DNA of 64,000 nucleotides from Pseudomonadota bacterium (GCA_018241425.1 JAFEDU010000001.1:806001-870000); one strand, 5' to 3'. Shown: positions 8,690 through 17,583, counted from the stretch's first letter. The notes: generated by a model not told the origin, from the letters alone. Translations and numbers: made by a program.

Positions 8690-9514
8690 GTGCCGGACGG
8701 GGCCTACCTGTTCCGCGGCCAGCCGGTGCACCACAGCGTCGTGGGCGATGGGCCGCCGCTGGTGTTCGTGCACGGCACCCCCTTCTCCTCGCACGTCTGG
8801 CATCGGATCGCGCCGCACTTCACGGACCGCTACCGCGTGCATCGGTACGACCTCCTGGGCTACGGGCGCTCGCACAAGTCGGCCGGCCAGGATGTCTCCC
8901 TCGGCGTGCAGGACGTGCTCCTGGCCGAACTCTTCGCGCACTGGGGACTTGAGCACGCGACGGTCGTCGCCCACGACTTCGGCGGTGCGACGGCGCTGCG
9001 GGCACACCTGCTGCAGGGGCTCGAGTACGAGCGGCTGATGCTCATCGATCCGGTGGCCGTGAGCCCGTGGGGCTCGCCCTTCGTGCGCCACGTGCGCGAT
9101 CACGAGAACGCCTTCGCCCGGGCGCCGGCGTACATCCACGATGCCATCGTGAGCGCCTATATCCGCGGCGCCGCCCACCGGCGCCTGTCGGATGCCGAGC
9201 TGGCCCCTTATGTCGAACCCTGGAGCGGCACCGACGGCCAGGCGGCGTTCTACCGGCAGATTGCGCAGATGGATCAGCGCTACACCGATGAGATCGAGTC
9301 TAGATTGTCGGCGGTACGTTGTCCGACAGTGATCCTCTGGGGAGCGCAGGACCAATGGATCCCGCTCGAACGGGGTCGCAAATTGCAACAGTTGATCACC
9401 GGTTCGCAACTGCACGAGGTCGCCGACGCGGGGCACCTGGTGCAGGAGGATTCGCCGGAGGCGATCGTTGCCGCGCTCTTCGGCTTTCTGCCGCGCCAAC
9501 AGGTAAACTCGTGA
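8690..9514 (+). CDS. Alpha/beta hydrolase with Asp nucleophile (dehalogenase/epoxide-hydrolase type)
   Basis: The 274-residue protein is an alpha/beta hydrolase: oxyanion HGTP (28-31), nucleophile elbow AHDFGG with Asp96 in place of the usual Ser, acid in AQDQWIP near 231 and base His in DAGHLV near 256. Asp nucleophiles are known in haloalkane and haloacetate dehalogenases and epoxide hydrolases, not in esterases. A cap domain of about 60 residues lies between 125 and 200. The GTG start is 7 bases after the activase stop, so it may share the corrinoid operon transcript, but a link to methyl transfer is not evident. The substrate is unknown. Confidence 0.85.
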   Translation: MPDGAYLFRGQPVHHSVVGDGPPLVFVHGTPFSSHVWHRIAPHFTDRYRVHRYDLLGYGRSHKSAGQDVSLGVQDVLLAELFAHWGLEHATVVAHDFGGATALRAHLLQGLEYERLMLIDPVAVSPWGSPFVRHVRDHENAFARAPAYIHDAIVSAYIRGAAHRRLSDAELAPYVEPWSGTDGQAAFYRQIAQMDQRYTDEIESRLSAVRCPTVILWGAQDQWIPLERGRKLQQLITGSQLHEVADAGHLVQEDSPEAIVAALFGFLPRQQVNS

Positions 9515-9591
9515 CCTCAGGGATTGCGATCCCACGACGATGAGGCCGCATCCTCGAAAAGGACCGCGGCCCAGGAAGCGTATCTGTTCTG

Positions 9592-10191
9592 ATGGATCAG
9601 CCCACGCCAGGCGACGGGCCGCTGCCGAAGGACCTTTACCGGCCTCCGGAAGCCGCGCCCGAAGGCGAGACCGATGCGACGACGCAGTCGCATCAGGCCT
9701 ACGTCACGCTGTTGTTCAACAAGTACCGCGCTGCCCTCCAGCGCTACCTGCGCCGCTTCGTGCTGGCCGAGGATGCCGCCGAGCTGGTGCAGGAGGCCTA
9801 CTTCCGCCTGCTGCGGCGCGGGGAGCTGCTGCACGTCGAGCCGATGGCGCGCGCCTTCCTGTTCGAGACCGCCACCAACCTCGCCCGCGACCTGCGCCGC
9901 CGGCGCGCCACCCGGCACGCCGATCAGCACGTGCAGCTGGATGGTCAGGAAATCGCCGAGGATCACCAGCGGCCCGATGAACAGCTGGCCGCGGAGCAGG
10001 TCCGCGCGATCCTGGAGCGCGCGATCGCCGGGCTGCCGCAGGACACCCGCACGGTGTTCCTGCTGCACCGCTACCGCGACCTGAGCTACCCGCAGATCGC
10101 GCAGCTGATGAACCTCAGTGCCCGCACCGTCGCGCGCAAGATGGCCGAGGCCATCGAGCGCCTGAGTACGGCCCTGGGAGGTGCGGCATGA
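9592..10191 (+). CDS. ECF RNA polymerase sigma factor, FecI-like
   Basis: The 199-residue protein has sigma-70 region 2 (about 45-105, including RYLRRFVLAEDAAELVQEAY) and region 4 (about 140-190, with LSYPQIAQLMNLSARTVARK, a helix-turn-helix). It overlaps the following fecR-like gene by 4 bases, the standard FecI/FecR layout. FecI sigma factors normally switch on an adjacent TonB receptor after a surface signal. Here the nearest protein with a signalling STN domain is the OmpA-type fusion at 11747-13333. The start is the ATG at 9592 with AGGAAG upstream at a slightly long spacing. Confidence 0.92.
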   Translation: MDQPTPGDGPLPKDLYRPPEAAPEGETDATTQSHQAYVTLLFNKYRAALQRYLRRFVLAEDAAELVQEAYFRLLRRGELLHVEPMARAFLFETATNLARDLRRRRATRHADQHVQLDGQEIAEDHQRPDEQLAAEQVRAILERAIAGLPQDTRTVFLLHRYRDLSYPQIAQLMNLSARTVARKMAEAIERLSTALGGAA

Positions 10192-11165
10192 GCGTCTCGA
10201 TGATGCCCACGCTGCACGCGGCTTCCGAGTGGTTTGCCCGCATCCGCGGGCGCGAGGCCGATGCGGCGAGCGAGCCGGCCTGGCAGGAATTCATTTCCAA
10301 CCCCGAGAACGAGCTCGCCCTGGAACAGCGCGAGGCCGCCTTCACCCTGAGCGGCGAACTGGCCGGCAGCCCGCAGATCGAGGCGCTCCTCGCCCAGGCC
10401 GAACGCGAGCTGCAGTCGGCGTCCCGGGTCCCGCGGCGTCGCTACTGGGGACTCGCCGCCGCGGCGGGAGTCGCCGCGATCGCGGTCGGGATCGCGCTCA
10501 TCCTGCGCGGCACCACGGCCGACGTGGCGCAGTACGACACGGCACGTGCCGAGGAACGGGTGATCAACCTTGCGGACGGCTCGGTGATCACGCTCAACAC
10601 CAGCACCTCCGTCAGGGTGAGCTACTCCGGCCACCGGCGGCAGGTCGACCTGCTGGCCGGGGAGGCACTCTTCAGCGTGGCGCACGACGCCAGCCGTCCG
10701 TTTGAAGTGCATGCCCTCTCCGGGATCACCACGGCGGTGGGCACGCGCTTCGACGTCGAGCTCGGCACCGCGGGTTCCGCCGATGTCTCCGTGCTCGAAG
10801 GCACGGTCACGGTCTCGGGCACCGGCGGGACCGCGGCGACCCCCGTGGCCGTGAGCGCCGGCCAGGCGGTCCGCTACGGCACGGACGGGACGGTCTCGGG
10901 GCCGCACCCGGCGGACCTCGGCCGCATCCAGGGCTGGGAAGTGCACCGCATCGTGTTCAGCGACGTGCCCCTCGGACAGGCGCTGGAGGACTACAACCGC
11001 TACAGCGCCGTCCCGATCGTGCTGAAGGCGCCGCAGATGGAGTCACGGCACATCAACGGGGTATTCCGCATCGGTGACGAGGCGGCCTTCCTGGGCGCGC
11101 TCGAACAGGGCCTGCAGCTGCACGCGGTGCGCGGCCCGGACCAGATCGTCCTCGAAGCCAGGTAG
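10188..11165 (+). CDS. FecR-like anti-sigma factor / surface-signalling regulator
   Basis: The 325-residue protein has the FecR order: a cytoplasmic N-terminal domain with the conserved WFARIRG and WQEF signatures (about 14-36), one membrane helix (about 86-107), a periplasmic FecR domain (about 120-215, with VINLADGSVITLNTSTSV), and a C-terminal short domain (about 245-325) like the secretin/TonB N-terminal fold. It would hold the upstream sigma factor until a periplasmic signal from an outer-membrane partner arrives. The stop at 11165 is followed by no FecA-like gene on the same strand, which is unusual for this pair. Confidence 0.92.
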   Translation: MSVSMMPTLHAASEWFARIRGREADAASEPAWQEFISNPENELALEQREAAFTLSGELAGSPQIEALLAQAERELQSASRVPRRRYWGLAAAAGVAAIAVGIALILRGTTADVAQYDTARAEERVINLADGSVITLNTSTSVRVSYSGHRRQVDLLAGEALFSVAHDASRPFEVHALSGITTAVGTRFDVELGTAGSADVSVLEGTVTVSGTGGTAATPVAVSAGQAVRYGTDGTVSGPHPADLGRIQGWEVHRIVFSDVPLGQALEDYNRYSAVPIVLKAPQMESRHINGVFRIGDEAAFLGALEQGLQLHAVRGPDQIVLEAR

Positions 11166-11178
11166 CTTTGCCGGGCAC

Positions 11179-11697
11179 CTACCGGGCCGCTCCCGGGCGG
11201 CCGGCGCCCCGCGATGCCAGCAGGGCCGCCGGGTGGCGCAGTTCGCGCTCCGCGCGGTTCAGCCAGTGTGCGATGCGGGCGAGCCGCGATGAGGGCAGGT
11301 GCAGGTGCAGGCGCCCCCGCACGCCCTCCAGACGCCGCACGGTGCGCTCACACAGGCGTGCGCAGCGCGCGAACTCCGCTGCCTGCGCACTTAGCCCGAT
11401 GCCGCGCAGCGCATTCAGCAGCTCATCCACGCGCGCCGCGGCCGCGCCGCGCTCGGGGGTCGTGCGCCAGGCGTGGACCTGTGTGCGCAGGTGCTGCACC
11501 CGGAGCAGCACCTGGTAGGCCCCGCGTGAACCACTGAAGGGGCCCGGGGTCAAAGTGCCAGCCGTGCCGGAGGAAACATCCCTCTGCCTCGGCACGTGCC
11601 GGCTACCCGTCACCGGCTGATCCGACCCTCGGCGTTCGGGTCGCATCGTCGCGGAGGGCTGGCGCCGGCTACGGGTGTCTTCCTTGTCCGTCGGCAA
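11179..11697 (-). CDS. Hypothetical protein
   Basis: The reading frame of 172 residues starts with TTG at 11697, preceded by GGAGGAG at 8 bases, an unusually good ribosome site that favours a real gene. The first 60 residues are basic and disordered. Residues about 60-165 look helical, rich in Arg, Leu and Ala, with no motif I recognise. It ends 13 bases from the fecR stop (convergent) and lies just downstream of the STN-OmpA gene on the same strand. In this GC-rich DNA a spurious frame remains possible. Confidence 0.45.
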   Translation of the reverse strand: MPTDKEDTRSRRQPSATMRPERRGSDQPVTGSRHVPRQRDVSSGTAGTLTPGPFSGSRGAYQVLLRVQHLRTQVHAWRTTPERGAAAARVDELLNALRGIGLSAQAAEFARCARLCERTVRRLEGVRGRLHLHLPSSRLARIAHWLNRAERELRHPAALLASRGAGRPGAAR

Positions 11698-11746
11698 GCG
11701 CTGTGCTCCTCCGTGTTACCGGTTGTGGTTCGCGTGATGTCCGCCT

Positions 11747-13333
11747 TCAGCGGGGAACCGGACGGGAAAACTGCACGGTCACGCGGCGGTTCTCGGCACG
11801 CCCGGCCGCGGTGTCGTTGGTGGCGACGGGGCTCGCCTTGCCAAGCCCGGTGGCTGCAAGGTGCTCGCGCGGGATGCCGTGCGCCGCGAGATAGTCGACC
11901 ACCGCCGCGGCCCGTCGCTGCGACAGGGCGAGGTTGTACGCATCCGCGCCGCGCGCATCGGTATAGCCGCGGATCTCGGCGTGGGCGTTCGGCCGCTCAC
12001 GCAGCACGGCGAGCACGCCGTCCAGGATCGGCAGCGACTCGGGCGTGAGCTGCGCGGAGTTGTTGGCAAAGGTGACCCCGCGCAGCACCACCTCCTCGAC
12101 CTCGCAGCCCTCAGCATCGACCTTCACGTTCGGCGGAGTCCCGGGACACTTGTCCAGGTAGTCCGGGACCCCGTCATGGTCAGAGTCGAGCGGGCAGCCG
12201 TCTGCGTCCACTGCGACGCCGCGGGGCGTGTCGGGGCACCTGTCGCGGCTGTCCGGCACGCCATCGCCGTCGGAGTCCGGGTCCACGGGCGCTGCGGGTG
12301 CCGCGGCTGCCAGCGGCAGCACGAGGGCCGGGGCCGGGGTGCCGCCGAAGCGGTAGCCCACGCCGATGCCGTAGAGCAGGGGATCCAGGTGCATCTGCCC
12401 GGAGGCGACGTCGTTGACGCTGACCGCGGCACGCACGCGCGCCCACTTGAGGTCCGCGTTCACCAGCCAGTGCTCCCCGAGCCTGATGTCGAGGCCCGCC
12501 TGCAACGCAGGCCCGCCGCTGGTCCGCGTGAGGCCGAGGCCCCCGTTGGCATGACTGAAGTCGTAGAAGCTCGAGACACCGAGCCCCGCCCCGAGGTACG
12601 GACGCAGCGTGCCCTCCGGGTTGAAGCCGTACTTGACGGTCAGGTAGTTCGGCATCCAGCGGAAGGTCCCAACCGTCGCGCCCTCGATGCGCAGGTCATG
12701 GTTGCGAGGGACGTTCAGCGCAAGCTCGGTCGACCAGCGGGAGCTGAAGTAGTACTCGAGGTCGAGGTCCGCGCCGAAGGTCCCGTTGGTGCGCGTCTGG
12801 TCCGCCGGCACCACGCCCGGCGGCAGCCCGAAGGCATCCGAGCGGTCGCGAGGCTCCAGGTAGTTGGCGCGCAGCCGCAGCACCCATGGGCCCTCCGCGT
12901 CGCGCGCACTGCGCGGCGGTGGGGGCGTCGGCGGCGGCGCTGCGGGCGGCGCTGCAACCGGTGCCGCCGCGGGCGCCGGGGCGGCGCGGGCGACGCTCAC
13001 CGGGCGCGGCCGCACCACGAAGGCACCTTGCGCATTCTGCGTGTACACGAGGCGCGAGTTGGCGAGCAGCGCCTTCAGCGCCTGCGTGGGCAGCATGGTG
13101 CCGCTGACCGCGGGTGCCGAGAGACCGCGCACCGGGCCTTCCTCGAAGAACACCTGCAGGTTCGCCTGCACCGCCCAGCTGTTGAGCGCATTGGCCATGG
13201 GCTGCGCGGGGATGTCGAAGCTCACCGGCGCCGCGTCCGCCTGCGCATACGCGGGTGCGAGGAGCGCGGCAGACAGGCTCAGCGGGGCCGCCAGGGCGAG
13301 CCCGACCAGAACGCGCAAACGGATGTCCCCCAT
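11747..13333 (-). CDS. Outer-membrane fusion: STN + OmpW-like barrel + TSP3 repeats + OmpA domain
   Basis: The 528-residue protein has a signal peptide (about 1-30, cleaved after AYA), then a secretin/TonB short N-terminal (STN) domain (about 37-105, SFDIPAQPMANALNSWAVQ). An Ala/Pro-rich linker follows, then an OmpW-like beta barrel (about 145-330, YLGAGLGVSSFY), two calcium-type thrombospondin-3 repeats (DSDGDGVPDSRDRCPDTP and DSDHDGVPDYLDKCPGTP), and an OmpA peptidoglycan-binding domain (IRGYTDARGADAYN, LSQRRAAAV). I took the ATG at 13333, which has AGGGGAG directly upstream; ATGs at 13348 and 13351 are alternatives. STN domains normally signal through FecR or feed TonB receptors, so their presence on an OmpA protein near FecI/FecR is unusual. 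Confidence 0.92.
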   Translation of the reverse strand: MGDIRLRVLVGLALAAPLSLSAALLAPAYAQADAAPVSFDIPAQPMANALNSWAVQANLQVFFEEGPVRGLSAPAVSGTMLPTQALKALLANSRLVYTQNAQGAFVVRPRPVSVARAAPAPAAAPVAAPPAAPPPTPPPPRSARDAEGPWVLRLRANYLEPRDRSDAFGLPPGVVPADQTRTNGTFGADLDLEYYFSSRWSTELALNVPRNHDLRIEGATVGTFRWMPNYLTVKYGFNPEGTLRPYLGAGLGVSSFYDFSHANGGLGLTRTSGGPALQAGLDIRLGEHWLVNADLKWARVRAAVSVNDVASGQMHLDPLLYGIGVGYRFGGTPAPALVLPLAAAAPAAPVDPDSDGDGVPDSRDRCPDTPRGVAVDADGCPLDSDHDGVPDYLDKCPGTPPNVKVDAEGCEVEEVVLRGVTFANNSAQLTPESLPILDGVLAVLRERPNAHAEIRGYTDARGADAYNLALSQRRAAAVVDYLAAHGIPREHLAATGLGKASPVATNDTAAGRAENRRVTVQFSRPVPR

Positions 13334-13427
13334 GACTCCCCTGCTCATCATCGCTACTTGTAGTTGCCGCAAACTTCCCTCCCGCTGATACGCGTCGTGA
13401 CCGGAACCATGCCACGCCCGCGTGCGT

Positions 13428-13667
13428 TCATCGGGGTTGCTGCGGCGCGCATCGCGCCCGCTTGGCGGCGACCAGGCGGCGATTCAGCTCGCGCGCCAGG
13501 TACACGCGGTGCCGTGCGAGCGCGCGATGCATGCGCACCAGGACCCGCTCGGCAGCATTGCCGCGCCCGGCGGCTTTCAGGTGATTCCGCGCCGCTGCCA
13601 GCAGTGCATCCCGGTCGTGCCGCAGCGCGGCGACCAGTCGTTCCGCATCGGTCTGCGCCGTGCTCAT
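13428..13667 (-). CDS. Small helical hypothetical protein
   Basis: The 79-residue protein starts at an ATG at 13667 with GGGGGAAG just upstream. It is strongly basic and predicted helical (RLVAALRHDRDALLAAARNH), with no cysteine, signal peptide or membrane segment. No family is recognised. It sits 94 bases upstream of the STN-OmpA gene on the same strand and may be co-transcribed with it. A shadow frame is possible but the ribosome site argues for a gene. Confidence 0.5.
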   Translation of the reverse strand: MSTAQTDAERLVAALRHDRDALLAAARNHLKAAGRGNAAERVLVRMHRALARHRVYLARELNRRLVAAKRARCAPQQPR

Positions 13668-13785
13668 GCTTCCCCCGTACTGTCAGATACGCGGGTTTCC
13701 CCTCATCATGACACGCACGCGCGCGCGCGCCGCAAGACCCGACTGCAGTTCAGTACGGGTACGGCGCGTGCTTGTAGAAGTGCGA

Positions 13786-13802
13786 CTCCTGTAGGACAGG
13801 AG
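13786..13802 (-). terminator. Perfect hairpin just past the MttB-like gene
   Basis: CTCCTGT and ACAGGAG form a 7-bp perfect stem around a 3-base loop, starting 12 bases beyond the stop of the minus-strand methyltransferase gene. There is no clear T run after it on the minus strand, so it may be a weak terminator or an mRNA-stabilising 3' hairpin. Confidence 0.4.
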
Positions 13803-13814
13803 CGAGGAAAGACC

Positions 13815-15386
13815 TCAGACGTTCGAGTCGGGGAAGGCGGCCTTGCGGCGCGCCATGAAATCGTTGAGCGCTTCATCGACGGCGGGATCGAGCGGGGGCG
13901 CCTCGTACTCGGCGAGCTGCTTCTTCCACAGCGCATTGGCACGCTGCGTCATGTCCTTGGCGCCTTCGGCTTCCCACTGCTCGACACTGTTGTTGTCGGC
14001 GAGGGGCGAGCGGTAGAACGCGGTCTGGAAGTTGGCCTGCGTGTGCGTGCAACCGAGGAAATGCTTGCCGGGACCGACTTCGCGGATGGCATCGAGTGCC
14101 TGTCCATTGTCGGACAGATCAACACCAGCCAGCAGCGTGTGCATCATGCCCGCCTGGTCGGCATCCATGACGAACTTCTCGTAGCCCATCGCAAGTCCGC
14201 CCTCGAGCCAGCCGGCCGTGTGCAGCACGAAGTTCACGCCCCCGAGGCACGTCGGGATCAGCGTATTGGCGGACTCGTAGGCGGCCTGGGCATCGGGAAT
14301 CTTCGAGGCGCACAGCGAGCCGCCGGAGCGGAACGGCACGCCGAGGCGCCGCGCGAGCGCGGCCATCGAGTACAGCACCAGCGCCGGTTCCGGGGTCCCG
14401 AAGGTCGGGGCACCCGACTGCATCGACAGCGAGGACGCGAAGCTTCCCATGACGACCGGGGCGCCGGGATTCACCAGCTGCGCGAGTGCCATGCCGGCGA
14501 GCGACTCGGCGAGCGTCTGCGCCACGGTGCCCGCGACCGTGACCGGCGACATCGCCCCGGCCAGGATGAACGGCGTGACGATGGTCGCCTGGTTGTTGCG
14601 CGCGTAGGTCTTGAGCGCGCCGAGCATCGTCGCATCCCACGTGAGGGGCGAGTTGGCGTTGATCAGGCTGATGATGCAGGTGCGCGGCTTGCCGGTGGCC
14701 GGGTCCAGATACTGGTCGCCGAAGAGGATCCTGGTCATGTCGACCGTGTCCTGCGCACGGTCCGGGTGTGTGACCGAGCCCATGTACGGCTTGTCGCTGT
14801 ACTTCATGTGCGCGTACACCATGTCGAAGTGCCGCTTGTTCACCGGCAGGTCGACGGGCTCGCAGATCGTGCCGCCCGAGTGGTGCAGGGCATTGGAGAC
14901 ATACGCGAGCTTCACGAAGTTGCGGAAGTCCTCGATCTTCGCGTAGCGGCGGCCTTCGTCGAGGTTGCGCACGAACGGCGAGCCGTAGGCCGGGGCGAAC
15001 ACCGTGCGGTTGCCGCCGATGATCACGCTGCGCGCCGGGTTGCGGGCGTGCTGGGTGAACTCGCGCGGCGCGGAACGCTGCACCAGCGTGCGGCACATGC
15101 CACGGGGAAAGCGCACGCGCTCGCCCTGGACGTCCGCGCCGGCCGCCTTCCAGATCTCCAGCGACTCCGGATCGTCGCGGAAATCGATGCCGACTTCCTC
15201 GAGGATGGTGTCGGCATTGTGCTCGAGGAGCTCGAGCCCCTCGGTGGTCAGGACCTCGTAGTACGGCACGTTGCGCGTGATGTACGGCACGAAGGCATGG
15301 CTGCGGGCCGTGCGGGCGGCGATCTTGGCGTCGCGGCCGCTCGGGCGGCGGGAGCGGGCGGCCGGGCTCGACTGTTGCGCATCCAT
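13815..15386 (-). CDS. MttB-superfamily corrinoid methyltransferase, non-pyrrolysine
   Basis: The 523-residue protein matches the trimethylamine methyltransferase (MttB) family over its full length: the N-terminal ILEEVGIDFRDDPESLEIW, the central GSVTHPDRAQDTVDM and the C-terminal GPGKHFLGCTHTQANFQTAF. True MttB carries pyrrolysine from an in-frame UAG. This frame reads through without any amber codon and ends in TGA, so it belongs to the non-Pyl branch. That branch includes MtgB (glycine betaine), MtpB (proline betaine), MtcB (carnitine) and MtyB (gamma-butyrobetaine). It would demethylate a quaternary amine onto the corrinoid protein at 2600-3301. It is not in the corrinoid operon but 5 kb away on the other strand. 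AGGA lies 8 bases before the ATG. The exact substrate cannot be read here. Confidence 0.93.
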   Translation of the reverse strand: MDAQQSSPAARSRRPSGRDAKIAARTARSHAFVPYITRNVPYYEVLTTEGLELLEHNADTILEEVGIDFRDDPESLEIWKAAGADVQGERVRFPRGMCRTLVQRSAPREFTQHARNPARSVIIGGNRTVFAPAYGSPFVRNLDEGRRYAKIEDFRNFVKLAYVSNALHHSGGTICEPVDLPVNKRHFDMVYAHMKYSDKPYMGSVTHPDRAQDTVDMTRILFGDQYLDPATGKPRTCIISLINANSPLTWDATMLGALKTYARNNQATIVTPFILAGAMSPVTVAGTVAQTLAESLAGMALAQLVNPGAPVVMGSFASSLSMQSGAPTFGTPEPALVLYSMAALARRLGVPFRSGGSLCASKIPDAQAAYESANTLIPTCLGGVNFVLHTAGWLEGGLAMGYEKFVMDADQAGMMHTLLAGVDLSDNGQALDAIREVGPGKHFLGCTHTQANFQTAFYRSPLADNNSVEQWEAEGAKDMTQRANALWKKQLAEYEAPPLDPAVDEALNDFMARRKAAFPDSNV

Positions 15387-15524
15387 TTTGTTAATCCTGA
15401 CCGTAAGTTACGCTTGGCAAGGCAAGGCTTGCGGCCATTATGGTCACCCCCGGCGGGCGCAAGTGACCGAATTGCGGCATGCACTTCTCCGGCGGCGCCA
15501 CCGTGCCGGGGCGGCGGCGCGGGA

Positions 15525-15539
15525 GGCCCCTGCGGGGCC
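15525..15539 (-). terminator. GC hairpin downstream of CocE-type gene
   Basis: GGCCCC-TGC-GGGGCC is a perfect 6-bp stem with a 3-base loop, 9 bases past the stop of the minus-strand hydrolase gene. There is no T tract on either side, so termination is only a suggestion. Confidence 0.3.
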
Positions 15540-15547
15540 CCGGGGGC

Positions 15548-17473
15548 TCACCGCAGCGGCTCCGCCGGCACGATGGGGAGCTCCAGGAAGCTCGGCTGCT
15601 CCCGGCTGTGGAACACGCGCTGCACCGCCTTGCGGTAATCCTGCGGCTGCGCCCTGAAGATGTTCTCGACATAAGTCTGCGGGTTGCGGTCGTAGAGCGG
15701 GAACCAGCTCGACTGGACCTGCACCATGAGGCGGTGGCCGGGCAGGAACACGTGATCCGCCGTCGGCAGCGCGAAGCGGTAGGTCTGCACCTTGCCGGCC
15801 GGGATCGGCGTCGGGTGCTCCAGGCTGTCGCGGTAGCGGCCGCGGAAGATGTCCATGCCGACCGGCAGCTGGTAGCCGGACATCGGCGGGTCGGACGCCA
15901 CCTCGTCCGGGTACACGTCGATGAGCTTCACCACCCAGTCGCTGTCGGTGCCCGAGGTCGCGGCCGCGAGGTTCACCTGCGGGGCGCCGGCGATGTGCAG
16001 CGGCGCCTTCAGGGGCTCGCTCACGTACACGAGCACGTCCGGCCGGTCGGCGACGAAGCGCTGGTCGTTGAGGAGCCAGCGCTGCCAGGCGGGCGTGTCC
16101 GCGAAGTGCACGGGGCGCGGCTCGTAGGGCACGGGCCGCGCGGGGTCCGACACGTACTCGTCGTAGGCGGCATCGGCGCGCCCGGGCGCGGTGAACGCAA
16201 GCGTGCCGCCGGCGTTGAGGTAGAGGCGCTGCAGCGGGTGGTCGCAGCCCTGCGCACAGGCGAGCGGCCAGTGCGTAAGCCGCCGCCAGGCGCCGGTCCC
16301 GGTCTCATAGACGTAGACCGGCGGGGTGTCGGCCCGCGGTGCGCCGGTCTTGAGCTGCTGGTCGAGGAACGGCTGCAGCACGTCGCGGCGGAACTGCAGC
16401 GCCGTGTTGCCCTCGAGCCTGAGCGGACCCAGGACGGTGCCGTCGCTGTTGGGTCCGCTGTGCCGCCACGGCCCGAGCACCAGGAAGTTCCGGTCGTTGC
16501 CGGTGTCCTTCGGCTCGGTCGCGGCATAGGCGTGCACGCCCCCGTACATGTCCTCCTGGTCGTAGAGCGCGGCGACGTACATGGTGGGCACCGTGAGCGG
16601 CTCGCGGGCGAGGATCTGGTCGAGTGCCTGCTCGCGCCAGTACGCATCGTAGGAGGGGTGCTCGACGAGCTTGCGCCAGAACGGCAGCTGGTCGATGCCG
16701 AAGCGCCGCGCGAAGTCGTCCGCGGAGCCGGAAGCCAGGTACAGCGCGTAGTCGTCGTATACCCCCGAGGCGATCTCGCCACCTTCGGCGCGGGCGGTGG
16801 TCTGCAGCGTCAGGTAGCGGAAGTTCGACTGGCGGAAGGCGCCGTTGTGGAACCAGTCATCCCCCTTCCAGCCATCCACCATGGGACAGATGGGGACCGC
16901 CGCGCGCAGCGCCGGGTGCGGGTGGATGAGCGCCATGAGGACGGTGAAGCCCTCGTAGGAAGAGCCGATCATGCCGACGCGCCCGTTGGACTCCGGCACG
17001 TTCTTCACCAGCCAGTCGATGGTGTCGTAGGCATCGGTGGAATGGTCGACCTCGGTCGCGTTCAGCGGCCCGCGCAGGGGACGCGTCATGACGTAATCGC
17101 CCTGGGAATCGTACTTGCCACGCACGTCCTGGAAGACCCGGATGTAGCCGGCGGGCACGAAGCCCTCGTCCGCCATCGACAGCGTGCTCAGCATGTGGGG
17201 GGACGACATGCGCTTGGCGCGGGTCGCCGCATGGTAGGGAGTGCGCGTGAGCAGCATCGGGGCGTCGTGCGCACCGCGCGGCACGACGATGACGGTGAAG
17301 AGCTTCACGCCGTCGCGCATCGGGATCATGACCTCGCGGCGCTCGTAGTCGAACTCGCGCGTGGGAGCGACGTAGGCGGGGATGTCCGGCTGCATCGGCG
17401 GGGTCTGCGCCGCCGCCGCCCCGGCAACGGCAAGCACGGCGGATAGCACGAAGCGGTGTCGGCCGGACGGCAT
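15548..17473 (-). CDS. Secreted CocE/NonD-family serine hydrolase
   Basis: The 641-residue protein starts at the ATG at 17473 (AGGGGAG 9 bases upstream), giving a signal peptide of about 20 residues (SAVLAVAGAAAAQ). The catalytic alpha/beta domain shows MIPMRDGVKL and the nucleophile motif GMIGSSYEGF; a C-terminal jelly-roll (GHRLMVQVQSSWFP) completes the X-Pro dipeptidyl-peptidase/CocE fold. The family includes cocaine esterase, alpha-amino acid ester hydrolases and glutaryl-acylases. Length fits the periplasmic alpha-amino acid ester hydrolase type. It stands alone between mttB (downstream) and glcD (divergent). Substrate unknown. Confidence 0.9.
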   Translation of the reverse strand: MPSGRHRFVLSAVLAVAGAAAAQTPPMQPDIPAYVAPTREFDYERREVMIPMRDGVKLFTVIVVPRGAHDAPMLLTRTPYHAATRAKRMSSPHMLSTLSMADEGFVPAGYIRVFQDVRGKYDSQGDYVMTRPLRGPLNATEVDHSTDAYDTIDWLVKNVPESNGRVGMIGSSYEGFTVLMALIHPHPALRAAVPICPMVDGWKGDDWFHNGAFRQSNFRYLTLQTTARAEGGEIASGVYDDYALYLASGSADDFARRFGIDQLPFWRKLVEHPSYDAYWREQALDQILAREPLTVPTMYVAALYDQEDMYGGVHAYAATEPKDTGNDRNFLVLGPWRHSGPNSDGTVLGPLRLEGNTALQFRRDVLQPFLDQQLKTGAPRADTPPVYVYETGTGAWRRLTHWPLACAQGCDHPLQRLYLNAGGTLAFTAPGRADAAYDEYVSDPARPVPYEPRPVHFADTPAWQRWLLNDQRFVADRPDVLVYVSEPLKAPLHIAGAPQVNLAAATSGTDSDWVVKLIDVYPDEVASDPPMSGYQLPVGMDIFRGRYRDSLEHPTPIPAGKVQTYRFALPTADHVFLPGHRLMVQVQSSWFPLYDRNPQTYVENIFRAQPQDYRKAVQRVFHSREQPSFLELPIVPAEPLR

Positions 17474-17583
17474 GGCTGCAGGCTCCCCTGGAACGGTCCC
17501 AGTCGCGCGCAAGCCTAACAGATGGCGCGGGCGGACCCGCAGGGCGGGGTGCTGCGGCACGCACTTGCGGCTACGATGAGCGC

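Noticed and set aside
11166..11190. Terminator after fecR
   Set aside because: A GGCCGC/GCGGCC stem of 6 bp exists but has no T run and lies at the convergent gene end; too weak to list.
13815..15386. Pyrrolysine-type MttB
   Set aside because: The frame is open through its whole length with no internal TAG and ends in TGA, so it is the non-pyrrolysine form.
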